Shown: piece after piece, positions 11,201-20,555 of the stretch | Layout of the letters: every line of letters starts with the position of its first letter | Numbering within the stretch: position 1 is the stretch's first letter | NCBI GenBank assembly: GCA_033032175.1 | Contig: CM065304.1 | Span: 6,448,001-6,512,000, forward strand | DNA: 64,000 bases | Reading direction: 5' to 3' | Source of the DNA: Saturnia japonica | Taxonomy: Eukaryota > Arthropoda > Insecta > Lepidoptera > Saturniidae | The notes under the pieces: model-generated | Databases searched by the model: none | What the model saw: only the letters and a program-made list of their open reading frames with translations | Told to the model about the DNA's origin: nothing | Made by a program: the position numbers and the translations under genes

Positions 11201-11819
11201 GTAGAACTTCATAATATAGTGTACAATTAAAAGATCTGCAATTCCTCTATAAAGATATTTTCCCTCCATCTAGGTGTTCTCTATGTAAAACTTATTAATA
11301 AACATATTATTATTACCAATATTTGTAATGAATTTAGATAACAATCTCTTGTATTCTGAGATGAGATGTTATCCTATGGATTATGAAGATATTTTATAAA
11401 CTCTATCTAATTCAAAGTCAGTATAACCAGAATTATATTTTTTTTTACGTTAGTTTTTATACCAATAGATAAACACAAAAAATATAAAGAAAATATTCCG
11501 AAAATTAAAATAAAAGGGAACTGAGGAGGCATGTATTTTTGGATTGAAATATATTGGTATCTTGATATATATTAAAAAAACCATAGTTAGATATTATTTA
11601 TCATATAAATTTCGATAGGAAATTTTTATTTGATGTTGCTATTATTTTTCTCACGATCTCATTTATTCAATTTTAGTTCAATTCATTCCAATTTTTGATA
11701 TATATAGTATAAAATTATTTGTAGATGTATCGATTTCAATTCAGAAAGCAAATATAGCAATAGAATGTTCAGGTAAGCGCTGGGGCTTAAACCTTAAGCT
11801 GATCATGTGGCTCTACACC
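8273..11819. repeat. Four-copy tandem array, 888-bp unit
   Basis: The unit starting CTATCAAGGTCATCGG begins at 8273, 9161, 10049 and 10937, an exact 888-base spacing, and homology stops at about 11819. Copies are almost identical. Differences found by eye are GGATGCTGG in copy 1 versus GAATGCTGG in the others, GCGCTGG versus GCTCTGG in copy 3, and GTAGCTG versus GTAGATG in copy 4. Each unit carries a hairpin near its start (AATGGATGCTGG ... CCAGCATCCATT in copy 1) and GCTTAAACCTTAAGC near its end. No long ORF is present. Near-identity points to very recent amplification, gene conversion, or assembly duplication. Confidence 0.95.
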
Positions 11820-11839
11820 GCTATGATAAAACCTATAAT

Positions 11840-12780
11840 AACATACACGTGTGTGCCCTGGTGTAGAAAGGCAAACGAGTTGACTGTCAGAAACCATTTA
11901 TCAACATTGCAAAGAATGGCATCTATCTTAGCGGCGAGGGCCATGTAATACTTTACTTGGAGCAGTTCTGGAAGCTGTTATATCTCACGTACTTTCATAT
12001 ACACGTGGAGAAGGTGACGATGTTAACAACACATGGAATGTATGTCCAGGGGAGGATGCAATGGATATCCCTCCTGGACTCAGCGATGGAAATTATTTAT
12101 GATGAATGAAGTTTTGTGAATGATATCGTACATGATGACTTCCGAAATCTAATTTAAAGATATTTTATACTGTAGCGATCCTTCACAGGGATCTTGGATT
12201 AATGGCGAGATAAAGTGGAAAACAGGTAGTCTGGTTTGGTATACCAAAGGGTCCAAATCTGGTATCTGGTCCACTATCTGGTCTGCTCTAACATCAACAT
12301 AAGGTATATGGGGAGTGCCCCAATATTAAGAAACATATTATAACCTTGGTTGTTTCACCTTCAGAGAGGACGTTTACAGTATACTTGAATGTACCGATAT
12401 AAATCTAAGATGTATATTCAATCGGACAGAGAGGCCGCTCTCTTGGCACTGGCTTCAGATGTAACAGAATCGAAGTTTATGGTCAATTGTGTGCCAATAT
12501 TAAACAGTCAGTGTAAAAATAACAAAGAAATACTGCGATGAGCCCCGGGGCATACAGGAATTCCCAATGAATCTGCGGATGAGCTTGCAAGAGCCGTACT
12601 GCGGAAAAACAAATTGCTTTCTTCTATTGACCTTAAGGAACCTTTACAACTAAGTGGTTTTAAAGTTCTGATAAAACATGCCAAGACAAAATCATTACAA
12701 AAAAAGCTTATCGGAGCGTTTAACCGGCATATAATTGAAAAGGCTCTGATGCGCAACGGGAATCAGATAGAGACTTTAGT
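11840..12780 (+). pseudogene. LINE reverse-transcriptase/RNase H remnant
   Basis: A broken 3' part of a non-LTR retrotransposon of the RNase H-bearing kind (Jockey/R1/CR1-like). The early part reads TVRNHLSTLQRMAS, a common post-RT phrase. At about 12410-12600 there is an RNase H core: YIQSDREAALLALAS, followed by APGHTGIPNESADELA, with the catalytic Asp and the HTGIPxNExAD motif visible. A stop precedes APGHT and frames shift repeatedly, so it is dead. It directly follows the tandem array and is followed by a SINE. Confidence 0.8.
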
Positions 12781-12806
12781 GAGGGCACTTACTGGATACT
12801 TGTCTA

Positions 12807-13072
12807 ACTGCCTCATTAGCCTAGAGGTCGTAAGCGCAACTGCCATGATCGTTGTCCTGGGTTCAATTTCCAGGTCAAGCAAAGTGTTATTGGGTTTTTC
12901 TAAGAACATTCTCAGTAGCAGCTCAGAGTTTAGCTTTGTGCCAGATTAATGGCAATAGACTCGCCCCCTATTTCACGGGACCTAAAAATCATACTCGGCG
13001 AACTGTGGGTGTACCTACATTAGTACACCTCTGCCTAACCCTTCAGGGATACAGGCGTGATGGTATGCTATC
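12807..13072 (+). repeat. tRNA-derived SINE, copy 1
   Basis: Has a pol III A box TAGCCTAGAGG at 12817-12827 that fits TRGYNNARNGG, and a B-box-like GGTTCAATTTCC at 12860-12871, spaced as in a tRNA. The tRNA-unrelated body (TAATGGCAATAGACTCGCCC and AGGGATACAGGCGTGATGG) is shared with copies at 25587-25770 and 29306-29512. It can be taken as a SINE family of this genome. Confidence 0.85.
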
Positions 13073-13837
13073 TAAATAATGTACAAGGTCGGTGTCTAGA
13101 GTACAGGAGATTGCAGATTCTGCGAAAGCAACACTTGTTTAAATTTGGCCCACTAAAACTTAAACGCAACTGAATTCCAAGCAAGCAGAAGAGGTTCAGT
13201 TGCACTCTGCCAAAAAAGTCCTGTAGTATGTACTGATGCTTGATGTCAAGGCAATAAAGAGTTTTAGTAGTGCAGGGCAATTACAAAACATCTCATTGGT
13301 CGCAGTGGTTAAAGGATTGCATAAGCTTGCATAGCCCACATTTAAAATAATACATCACAGGATAAAAAAAAATACAAACTTTGGTCTTACGAGTGTCATT
13401 TGATTTAAAAAAAAAACTGTATGTATGCGAAATCGGTACCAATTAAAACAATTAAATTTACTAGTTCCAAATCTTTTTTAAAGGATACTATTGTGTTCTA
13501 ACATTATTGCTAGAAGATTAAGATTTTCAAGTTACAAACGCAAAATATCTTTCATAGTTTTTATTTTATTTTAATCCAATTGTATTGTTGACTCAATCTC
13601 ACAGATTTGTTATATTTTGAAGAGTTGCCAATAATATTTTAGATCTAATTTTTTCCGTGAATACAGTATATTTTTGTCCCACTCAATTCACATTTACTTA
13701 TAGTTACAAAAATGTATTACTATAATTATTATATAATTAGTAATAAGAATTGGAAATTTTCTTCAGGGAGTTTAGCGACCGTCATTTCAGTGGATAATAT
13801 ATGAGAATTATACAACCACAAAATACAGTATATAAAT
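13073..13837. other. Intergenic, nothing recognised
   Basis: AT-rich after about 13300. No gene, RNA or matched repeat found. Confidence 0.45.
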
Positions 13838-14181
13838 TAGGGATGCGCCGGATATCCGTATTCGTCATATCTATATCCGTAGATATTCAATATTCGAATA
13901 CTAAACCACGCCTATATTAATCAAAAATCTTACCCGTTATTAAAATTAAATTCACCAACAAAACTGACGTAATAACTTACGCTGTTCTTTTTATATTAAA
14001 ATATAAACTGATCGCGAGTACAGAGTGATATTAAATATGTCTCATAATTTCACTTAGGCAACGGTTCAAACGAAAAACGAAAGTTGAGGTACGTTTCCGT
14101 ATCCGCAGATTAAGATAGCAATAATCCGTATCCGCGTCCGTGTCAGCAGATAAACATTTTTTTAAATCCGGTACATTACTA
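13838..14181. mobile_element. Small non-autonomous hAT-like element
   Basis: Ends TAGGGATGCGCCGGAT (13838-13853) and, on the other strand, TAGTAATGTACCGGAT form imperfect terminal inverted repeats. The interior has many ATCCGTATCCG words, a pattern known from insect hAT derivatives. No transposase is encoded. An 8-bp target duplication could not be made out because the right flank is a TA repeat (14182-14200). Confidence 0.6.
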
Positions 14182-15581
14182 ATATATATATATATATAGT
14201 TATTGAAAGCGCGCGGGTTGAATGCAGAGTTAAGTAATTTGACAATGCTGTGACCTAATTAGAATTATTTATTGCTGTCACTAATGAGGATATCGATAAA
14301 TTTCAACTTTGTTTAAAATATAACATTTACATCTTGATATAATGAAAAAACAAGATCATAATTTATGAAATATTTTTTTAAAAATTATGTAATTCACACA
14401 GAGAATTGAAAGTGAGAAAATAATTTACTGAAATTTAATCATCATCAGGTTAATTTTTCTTCATTATCCGTGCTTGTCGATGAATAAAACCGCGTTTTCT
14501 TGTAACAGAAGTTGATGGAATCGGTTCATTCATTATTAAAGACAAAAAACAGCACAGGTCCGCGGGACCGCAATTTGAGCATTAACGCGAACAATAAAGT
14601 GTCGATAGTTGTCAAAGACAGCACTCACATCACTATAGTAATGAGGCATGAGGCGAGGCGAACGGACGGCGGGGGGAGATGCTCCCGCTCTTCAACTCAT
14701 GCCCCGACTGCATTCAACTCGCGCGCTTTCTATACCTACAGAGAAAGTTAACAACTAGGTAAATGTCCTACAATTGTCAAGTTATTCTTAATGTAGTAAT
14801 TAATAATCAATGTTAATTTAAAAATAAATTAATTGGTGTAAACATTTTTAGTGTCCAATTTTTTCAACCAAAACATCCTTATACCCTTTAAATTCCTTAA
14901 AAGTACGACCCTTCAAATCATAAGGGCGTATATTGAAATAAATAATTAATATATTACGCCCTTAAAAGGCAAAGGATTATAAAAATAAAAGGTAGGAAAT
15001 ATTAGTCCCAGCCGTTTATTTAATTAAACAAATTTCGTGATCATCATCTCCACTAAAGTCATAGCGAGCAAAATCCAAAATAAATTGCCACTCATCATCC
15101 AGTCATCGATTGTCACACATTTTCAAGTACTCGAAATAACTTCAATCGTTTTAATACATTATATTCACTAACTATAAAAAAAAAAATCAAATGTTAATAA
15201 ATAAGTAAATAGTAGAATGTTGAAATCCCCGTATGTTCCCTACATACTGGTAAACCTCACATACAGATAGCAGTTTGGATAATACTCCACACATTGAAAA
15301 CGTTGGTTTCAATTCTAGAAGCAGTATCTATTGGAAAATAAATTTGTTTCGAACATTACCCGACAGTACCCGTGGATGCTATTTTTGGTCGAGCCGAAGT
15401 TTTAGTCAATTCTTTACCGAAATGGGACCTGCGGCCAAAGCTGGTCGAAGCCAAATCTTTGGTCGGTCATTAATTATCATTATATTTAATTGTTTCCATT
15501 CTGCCAATATTTTATGTTGTCAAATGTTTAAAAGTAATAATAAGGATACATTTTTTAAATTATATACAATTACAATTACCT
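14182..15581. other. Intergenic with CpG-rich patch and palindrome
   Basis: Mostly AT-rich. 14500-14750 is locally GC- and CpG-rich (for example ACGGACGGCGGGGGGAGATG) with an open frame of 79 codons that resembles nothing I know. 14921-14965 is a near-palindrome, TAAGGGCGTATATT against TATATTACGCCCTTA. No gene is called. Confidence 0.4.
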
Positions 15582-15917
15582 ACTGGAACCTTTGCCGTGG
15601 TGGTTCCGGCTTAGAATTGACCCCTCCATTTCTACCCGTGGATGTCGCAAGAGGCGACTAAGGGAAAAAGCTAGGGGATGGGCAGCAGCATCCCCCACTT
15701 AAACAACAAAAGGCAATATCTACGCTCACCAACCCGCATGCCCAGCATGGCGAGTATGGGCAAATCCCCCCTATGAAAATAACAAGAAGGACCAGGCCCC
15801 CAGTCCCCGGTGGCCCCGCTATTCTTAGTTTCAGGAGCGGCTATGGTAACGGCGGGGGCTAAGAATCCCCGGAAGAGATCCAGCTACCGACCCCCATAAC
15901 AACTGGCCCTGGCAACA

Positions 15918-16238
15918 TATAATAATCGCACTTTGAGGACTGACGAGAAGATTGTCGAGCTGGAAGATGAAATAGACAAGTTACACTGGGATCTTATAGA
16001 ATTATCAGAAGTCCGAAGAGAGGGTGAGGACAGGATAATCATGAAATCCGGTAACTTGTTCTATTACATGGAGGGCGACCAACAGTCCCTAGGTGGTGTC
16101 GGGTTTATCGTCCGGAAGTCTCTCATTAACAACGTCCTGACCATTGACAGTGTGTCGAGCAGGGTAGCGTACCTGATACTCAGAATATCCAAAAGATATT
16201 CGTTGAAGGTCATACAGGTTTACGCACCGTTAATATAA
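15918..16238 (+). pseudogene. RTE LINE endonuclease domain, truncated
   Basis: The N-terminal half of the APE-type endonuclease: TLRTDEKIVELEDEID, LIELSEVRREGEDRI, YMEGDQQSLGGVGFIV, and LKVIQVYAP. These match conserved blocks of RTE endonucleases (N-terminal helix, SE-x-R block, GGVGF, QVYAPT). The frame stops at 16238 where the copia fragment begins, so the second half with the catalytic His is missing. Confidence 0.85.
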
Positions 16239-16239
16239 C

Positions 16240-16734
16240 AGAAGAAAGACTGTATGGTCTTGCAGATCCGGATTGGGGTGGATGCCCACTTGATCGACGC
16301 TCATACACTGGCTACTGTTTTAAGCTTGCCGAAAGTCCCATAAGTTGGGAAGCTAAAAACAGAGATCCGTAGCCTTATCTACCGCTGAAGCGGAGTATAT
16401 GGCATTGACAGAAACTGCAAAAGAAAGCATTCATCTAAAAAAACTATATAACAGTATTGCAAAGAATAAACCAAGGGATGTTTTAATATTGAATGATAAT
16501 CAAGCTGCGCTACAGTAGTGCAAAAGTCCCTTGGTTACAGCCAAGACTAAACATATAGACTTGAGAATGCATTTTGTTCGAGACTGTGTTCAAAAAGGAA
16601 TTATAAAAGTAGAATACAGAGGAGCTGAAGAAATGGAAGCTGACCTTCTGACCAAAAGCCTGCCAGCTGCAAAGTTGGTTGAGTTAAGGAACAGAATGGG
16701 GCTGCGATAACTTGTCGAAGCTCGTAAGGAGGAG
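16240..16734 (+). pseudogene. Copia (Ty1) retrotransposon RNase H, 5'-truncated
   Basis: Reads [19 protein letters not shown], then SPISWEAK, then STAEAEYMALTE, LNDNQAAL, KTKHIDLRMHFVRD and ADLLTKSLP. These are the C-terminal RNase H blocks of copia-type polyproteins, with the expected Asp, Glu, Asp residues. A frameshift after SWEAK and an in-frame TAG after AAL (near 16515) inactivate it. The polyprotein ends at TAA near 16710. The 5' part of the element is absent. Confidence 0.87.
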
Positions 16735-16926
16735 TGTTGGAAAGTACACGACTCTTCTAAGAAGTATTATCTAACGTTCCTGTTTTCTATTGTCTGTCTA
16801 TCGCAACATGTTCGGTTGTCACATTTAAAATATAAAAATAATAGAAATATAATTTGTCATAAAAAATGTTAATGTTTTTTCCACAATAAAAGACTTAATT
16901 TACTCAAGAAATTATTTATTCCAACA
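16735..16926 (+). repeat. Copia 3' LTR
   Basis: Begins TGTTGGAAAG right after a purine tract (AAGGAGGAG, the likely polypurine tract) and ends TTCCAACA, so TGTTGG...CCAACA forms the inverted LTR ends. It contains an ACAATAAAAGAC poly(A) signal. Length 192 bp. RTE coding sequence resumes immediately after it. Confidence 0.85.
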
Positions 16927-16929
16927 GAT

Positions 16930-17837
16930 GGCAGCGTAGCGTCCACCAAGCCAGAGGTATTAAGGGAGATCGAAAGGTTCTATGGGTAGTTATATACCTC
17001 ATCATCTAAGCCTGTTACCAGCCCGTCTAAAGATCCGAGAGCCGGGCTGCCCCGACACTATACCGAAGATATCCCCGACATCAGCCTGTACGAGATTAGG
17101 ATGGCCCTTAAGCAGCTTAAGAACAACAAGGCGCCGGGTGATGACGGAATTACATCAGAGCATCTTAAAGCGGGTGGAACACCGGTACTTAAGGTCCTGC
17201 AGAAGCTCTTTAATTCCATTATACTCGAGCGTAAAACGCCGGAAACGTGGGGAGGCAGCGTGGTGGTCCTGTTCTTCAAGAAAGGTGATAAAAACCTTAT
17301 CGAAGAACTATCGGCCCATCTCGTTGCTGAACCATGTTTATAAGTTGTTTTCGAGGGTCATCACGAATCGTCTCGAGCGCAGGTTTGATGACTTCCAGCC
17401 CGGTTTCCGGCCGAACAAGCCGGTTTCCGAAAAGGCTTTAGTACCATAGACCACATCTATACGCTGCGGCAGATTATACAGAAGACTGAGGAGTATAATC
17501 TGCCTTTATGCTTAGCGTTCGTGGACTACGAAAAAGCCTTTGATTCGGTCGAAACCTGGGCAGTGTTGCGGTCTCTCCAGCGGTGCCGTATTGACTATCG
17601 ATATATCGAAGTGTTGAAGTGCTTGTACAACAACGCCACCATGTCGGTCCGAGTACAGCAGCAATGCACGAAGGCCATTCCTTTGAGGAGAGGCGTTAGA
17701 CAGGAAGCCGTAATATCTCCGAAATTGTATACCGCCGCCCTAGAGGATACCTTCAAGCTCCTGGAATGGTAAGGACTCGGCATCAATGTCAATGGCGAGT
17801 ACATCACTCACCTTCGATTTGCTGACGACATCGTAGT
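16930..17837 (+). pseudogene. RTE LINE reverse transcriptase, first part
   Basis: Reverse transcriptase motifs in order: LKQLKNNKAPGDDGI, then ETWGGSVVVLFFKKGD, NYRPISLLNHVYKLF, FVDYEKAFDSVETW (motif A with catalytic Asp), RRGVRQEAVISPKLY (where QG is expected) and FADDIVV (motif C) at about 17818-17837. A frame change in the KGDKN region, a duplication-like slip near PGFRPNK, and TAA after LLEW show decay. Confidence 0.88.
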
Positions 17838-18278
17838 TGTAGTGGTAGATTACTTTAGCAAAATTAAAATCAAGACAAAAGACACACAAGAGTTTATTTG
17901 CTAACACAAAAGATTACAGCATAGTATGTATTGAAATATGAAGGAGTACAGTTTATAGTGGATAACGAAGAACACGAACATAAACTTTTACGACAATCGT
18001 ATGTACGAGCCGTAACGTATACGTAACAGTAGGGTCGTGGCGGCGCGTGATGCGATATAATTATGCAGCGAGTGTAGCTAGCCCGGTGCGCGGGCGGACT
18101 GCCATATCCGAGGCGCGAGCGCCATCCATTGTTCTCCGGCCTCCCACTCCGGCGACGAGAGTCAGCTGCATGAAACAATGGACAGTCCGATGCCGTGCGC
18201 CGGCCTGTTCGTGCAAGTAAAAGTATTTATTTGTATGGGCGGCAGTTAATGAAAACATGCGAAGTATTACACACTACA
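17838..18278 (+). mobile_element. Solo LTR inserted in RTE reverse transcriptase
   Basis: The 441-bp insert starts TGTAGTGG and ends CACTACA, so TGTAGTG/CACTACA are inverted ends. It is flanked by TAGT on both sides (17834-17837 and 18279-18282), a 4-bp target duplication. Excising it and one TAGT restores the line FADDIVVMSELLEDLG of the RTE. The interior is GC-rich and has no gene. The ends and duplication fit an LTR left by recombination. Orientation and superfamily (Gypsy likely, from the 4-bp duplication) are inferred. Confidence 0.82.
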
Positions 18279-18282
18279 TAGT

Positions 18283-19030
18283 CATGTCAGAATTGCTGGA
18301 AGATCTTGGCACGATGCTCGATGGCCTCGACAAAGTTTCTCAACAGGTGGGCCTTAAAATGAACATGGACAAGACGAAAATCATGTCGAATGTCCATGTG
18401 GTGCCCACCCCAGTATCAGTTGGGTACTCTTGTCTAGAAGTTGTTGACGAATATGTCTACCTGGGACAAAAAGTCCAGTTAGGTAGGTCCAACTTTGAAA
18501 AAGAGGTCAGTCGACGAATCCAACTCGGCTGGGCAGCGTTCGGGAAACTGCGCGACGTCTTCTCGTCCAAAATACCTCAGTGCCTCAAGACGAAAGTCTT
18601 TGACCAATGTGTGTTGCCAGTGATGACATACGGCACAGAGACGTGGTCGCTCACTGTGGGCCTCATAAGAAAGCTCAAGGTCGCTCAGCGAGCTATGGAG
18701 AAGGCTATGCTTGGTTTTTCTCTATGAGATCGAATCAGAAATGAAGAGATCCATAGACAAACCAAGGTCACCGACGTAGCCAAAAGGATTAGCAAGTTGA
18801 AGTGGCAATGGGCGGGGCACATAGTTCGGAGAACTGATGCCCGTTGGGGCAGAAAGGTTCTCGAGTGGAGACCACGCACCGGAAAGCGCAGCGTAGGACG
18901 GCCCCCCACTAGATGGAAAGACGACCTAATAAAGGTTGCTGGGAGACGTTGGGGGCAGGTCGCACAGGATCGGTCGCTCTGGAGATCTATGGGGGATGCC
19001 TATGTTCAGCAGTGGACGTCCTGCGGCTGA
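18283..19030 (+). pseudogene. RTE LINE C-terminal region
   Basis: Continues the reverse transcriptase: MSELLEDLGTMLDGLDKVSQ, KMNMDKTKIM, YVYLGQKVQLG, VLPVMTYGTETWSLT, then after a TGA near 18725 the C-terminal block KLKWQWAGHIVRRTD, GRPPTRWKDDL and a final WTSCG before the (GAT)n tail. The order and spacing are typical of RTE elements. Confidence 0.88.
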
Positions 19031-19078
19031 AATTATGATGATGATGATGATGACTGGAACTATAATAATATATTTAGA

Positions 19079-19528
19079 AAGTGTGCGGTCGGGGAACTCC
19101 CGTTAAGAATGAATAACTTAAAATATAGAATAAGTAAAATATTATTCAATAATCAGTTAGCCTAATTCATGTAGTACACATTGATGTAAATTTTAGATTT
19201 ATGTACCATAAAAAATAACTAATAAACCATTCAATTACTGAACGCGCACCTATTTTGCGAGACCACCCTGAAGGGCCCCGCTCAAAGTGTAATGTTTTGC
19301 AATTTGGCTGCCGTTTGGGAAAGGGTATTCAACAGGCCGCACACAATGCTCGTCTGCTCGAATATCGACACCAACACGCGCTCACACGTTCGTTTATAAT
19401 AGAAAGAGAGAGAGGGCGTAATGCTTTTGCGGCTGAGAGCCCTTTGCGCTCGCCCCCAAGTTCTGTGAAACTGTCTAAGCCGCAGTGGCTTCAGGGGCCC
19501 TAAGGCTAACAGTAAAGTCAGTTCTAAA
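19079..19528 (+). repeat. Dispersed repeat block (families I, F and G in series)
   Basis: Three blocks recur elsewhere. AAGTGTGCGGTCGGGGAAC at 19079 matches 48344 and 51358. TTTTGCGAGACCACCCTGA to CTGCTCGAATATCG at 19241-19370 matches 48735-48850 and 51705-51820. The GCTCGCCCCCAAGTTCTGTG to CTAAGGCTAACAGT block at 19450-19520 matches 6626-6695. Their joint occurrence suggests one composite element, into whose 5' side the RTE LINE has inserted. Confidence 0.7.
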
Positions 19529-20368
19529 ATAAAATGAGCTTAATTTTTCCTTACGTAATGATTTCTACAAGTAAACTCTACTGCAAGAAACTTCGTTCCT
19601 AAAATCATTCAATATAATGTTATAAACGTATATATATTAATTTATTGGAGTTTGCTCCTTAACGATCGATTTACATAAAATAATCCCGGTATGGAAATTG
19701 TATGGGGAGCGAAATTTATTAAAGCATTAACAAAAATGTTACGTTGAGCGATGACAAAAGCGTTACGCTGAGCGTTAAAAAAAGGGTTACGTTTTCACTA
19801 TGAAATCATTGTATGTGTATACATACATCATTTTGCTTTTACATAAATCATTAACCATTCAATCCGTCAGTCAATTGATTGATTGACTGACTGACTCACA
19901 GTGAGTAAGTGAGTAACTCCAGCCGTGCGTCGGACCTGACACACATACACACACTTTTTTATTTATCATAATATGTGACTAGCAAAAATAGACTTTCGAA
20001 AGGCACTAAGCTATAGTACCTACGTATTTACGAAACATTATATTAAACATAGAGATGCGTTCCATATCGTTACACCTCACGCGTGTTAAACTGAAAGAAA
20101 TTAACAACAAAACCACGCATTGTTACAACGGCATAATGACAGGAGAAACTTGCGACTATTGTTCACCTTCCTGTCACCATATTATATATAATAAAATGAC
20201 AACATAATACATAATTCATAAACGGAAAAACCTTTTAAGCGTTATAACTATCGGTCAATATTTTAAAATAATTCATATGAACTGTAATCTGTAATTAATA
20301 CAAATTCGTATCACCGAATTCTGAATTGTAAATTCAATTAAATTTGTATTTATTTTTAAATTAAAAAT
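19529..20368. other. Upstream region of the CUB gene
   Basis: AT-rich, with a short TTGATTGATTGACTGACTGA run near 19874. It must contain any core promoter of the downstream gene, but no TATA box or initiator stands out. Confidence 0.4.
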
Positions 20369-20555
20369 ATGAAAATAATTTTCATCTCAATGTTAACAAT
20401 AGTTTTAAAACTATGTACATCTAATATAGTTAATGAAAAATCTCTGGGCGGACGGGGCATGCCGCACGATGCAGTTTTTCCGGAAAGAAAAAAACTGATC
20501 AAAGGGTTACAAACGGTTCCGAGTTTCTGGCCAAACACTCAAAAGGAAAGCCGCT
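20369..20555 (+). CDS. CUB gene exon 1 (signal peptide)
   Basis: ATG at 20369. [19 protein letters not shown] is a hydrophobic leader with a plausible cleavage after it, followed by a basic spacer with [12 protein letters not shown]. Donor CCGCT|GTAAGT, phase 1. An earlier non-coding exon cannot be excluded. Confidence 0.82.

Larger units (their letters stand above)
15590..19052 (+). mobile_element. RTE-type LINE with target site duplication and nested insertions
   Basis: A non-LTR retrotransposon flanked by ACTGGAAC at 15582-15589 and 19053-19060, and ending in a (GAT)n tail, as RTE elements do. Its 5' region is GC-rich (CCCGTGGATGTCGCAAGAGG). An endonuclease segment (from 15918), a reverse transcriptase (16930-17837, continuing at 18283) and a C-terminal domain ending near 19030 are all readable. 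It is interrupted by a copia fragment (16240-16926) and by a solo LTR (17838-18278), and has further stops. RTE assignment rests on the EN-RT layout, the tail type and remembered family phrases (FVDYEKAFDS, FADDIVV, GHIVRR, WKDDL). Confidence 0.9.

Noticed and set aside
8273..11819. CRISPR-like or satellite origin for the tandem array
   Set aside because: Units are 888 bp with no short repeat/spacer structure, and the host is a eukaryote. A satellite label would need many more copies than four.
14512..14751. 79-codon frame in the CpG-rich patch
   Set aside because: No homology recalled and no splice or start context; kept only as a composition oddity.
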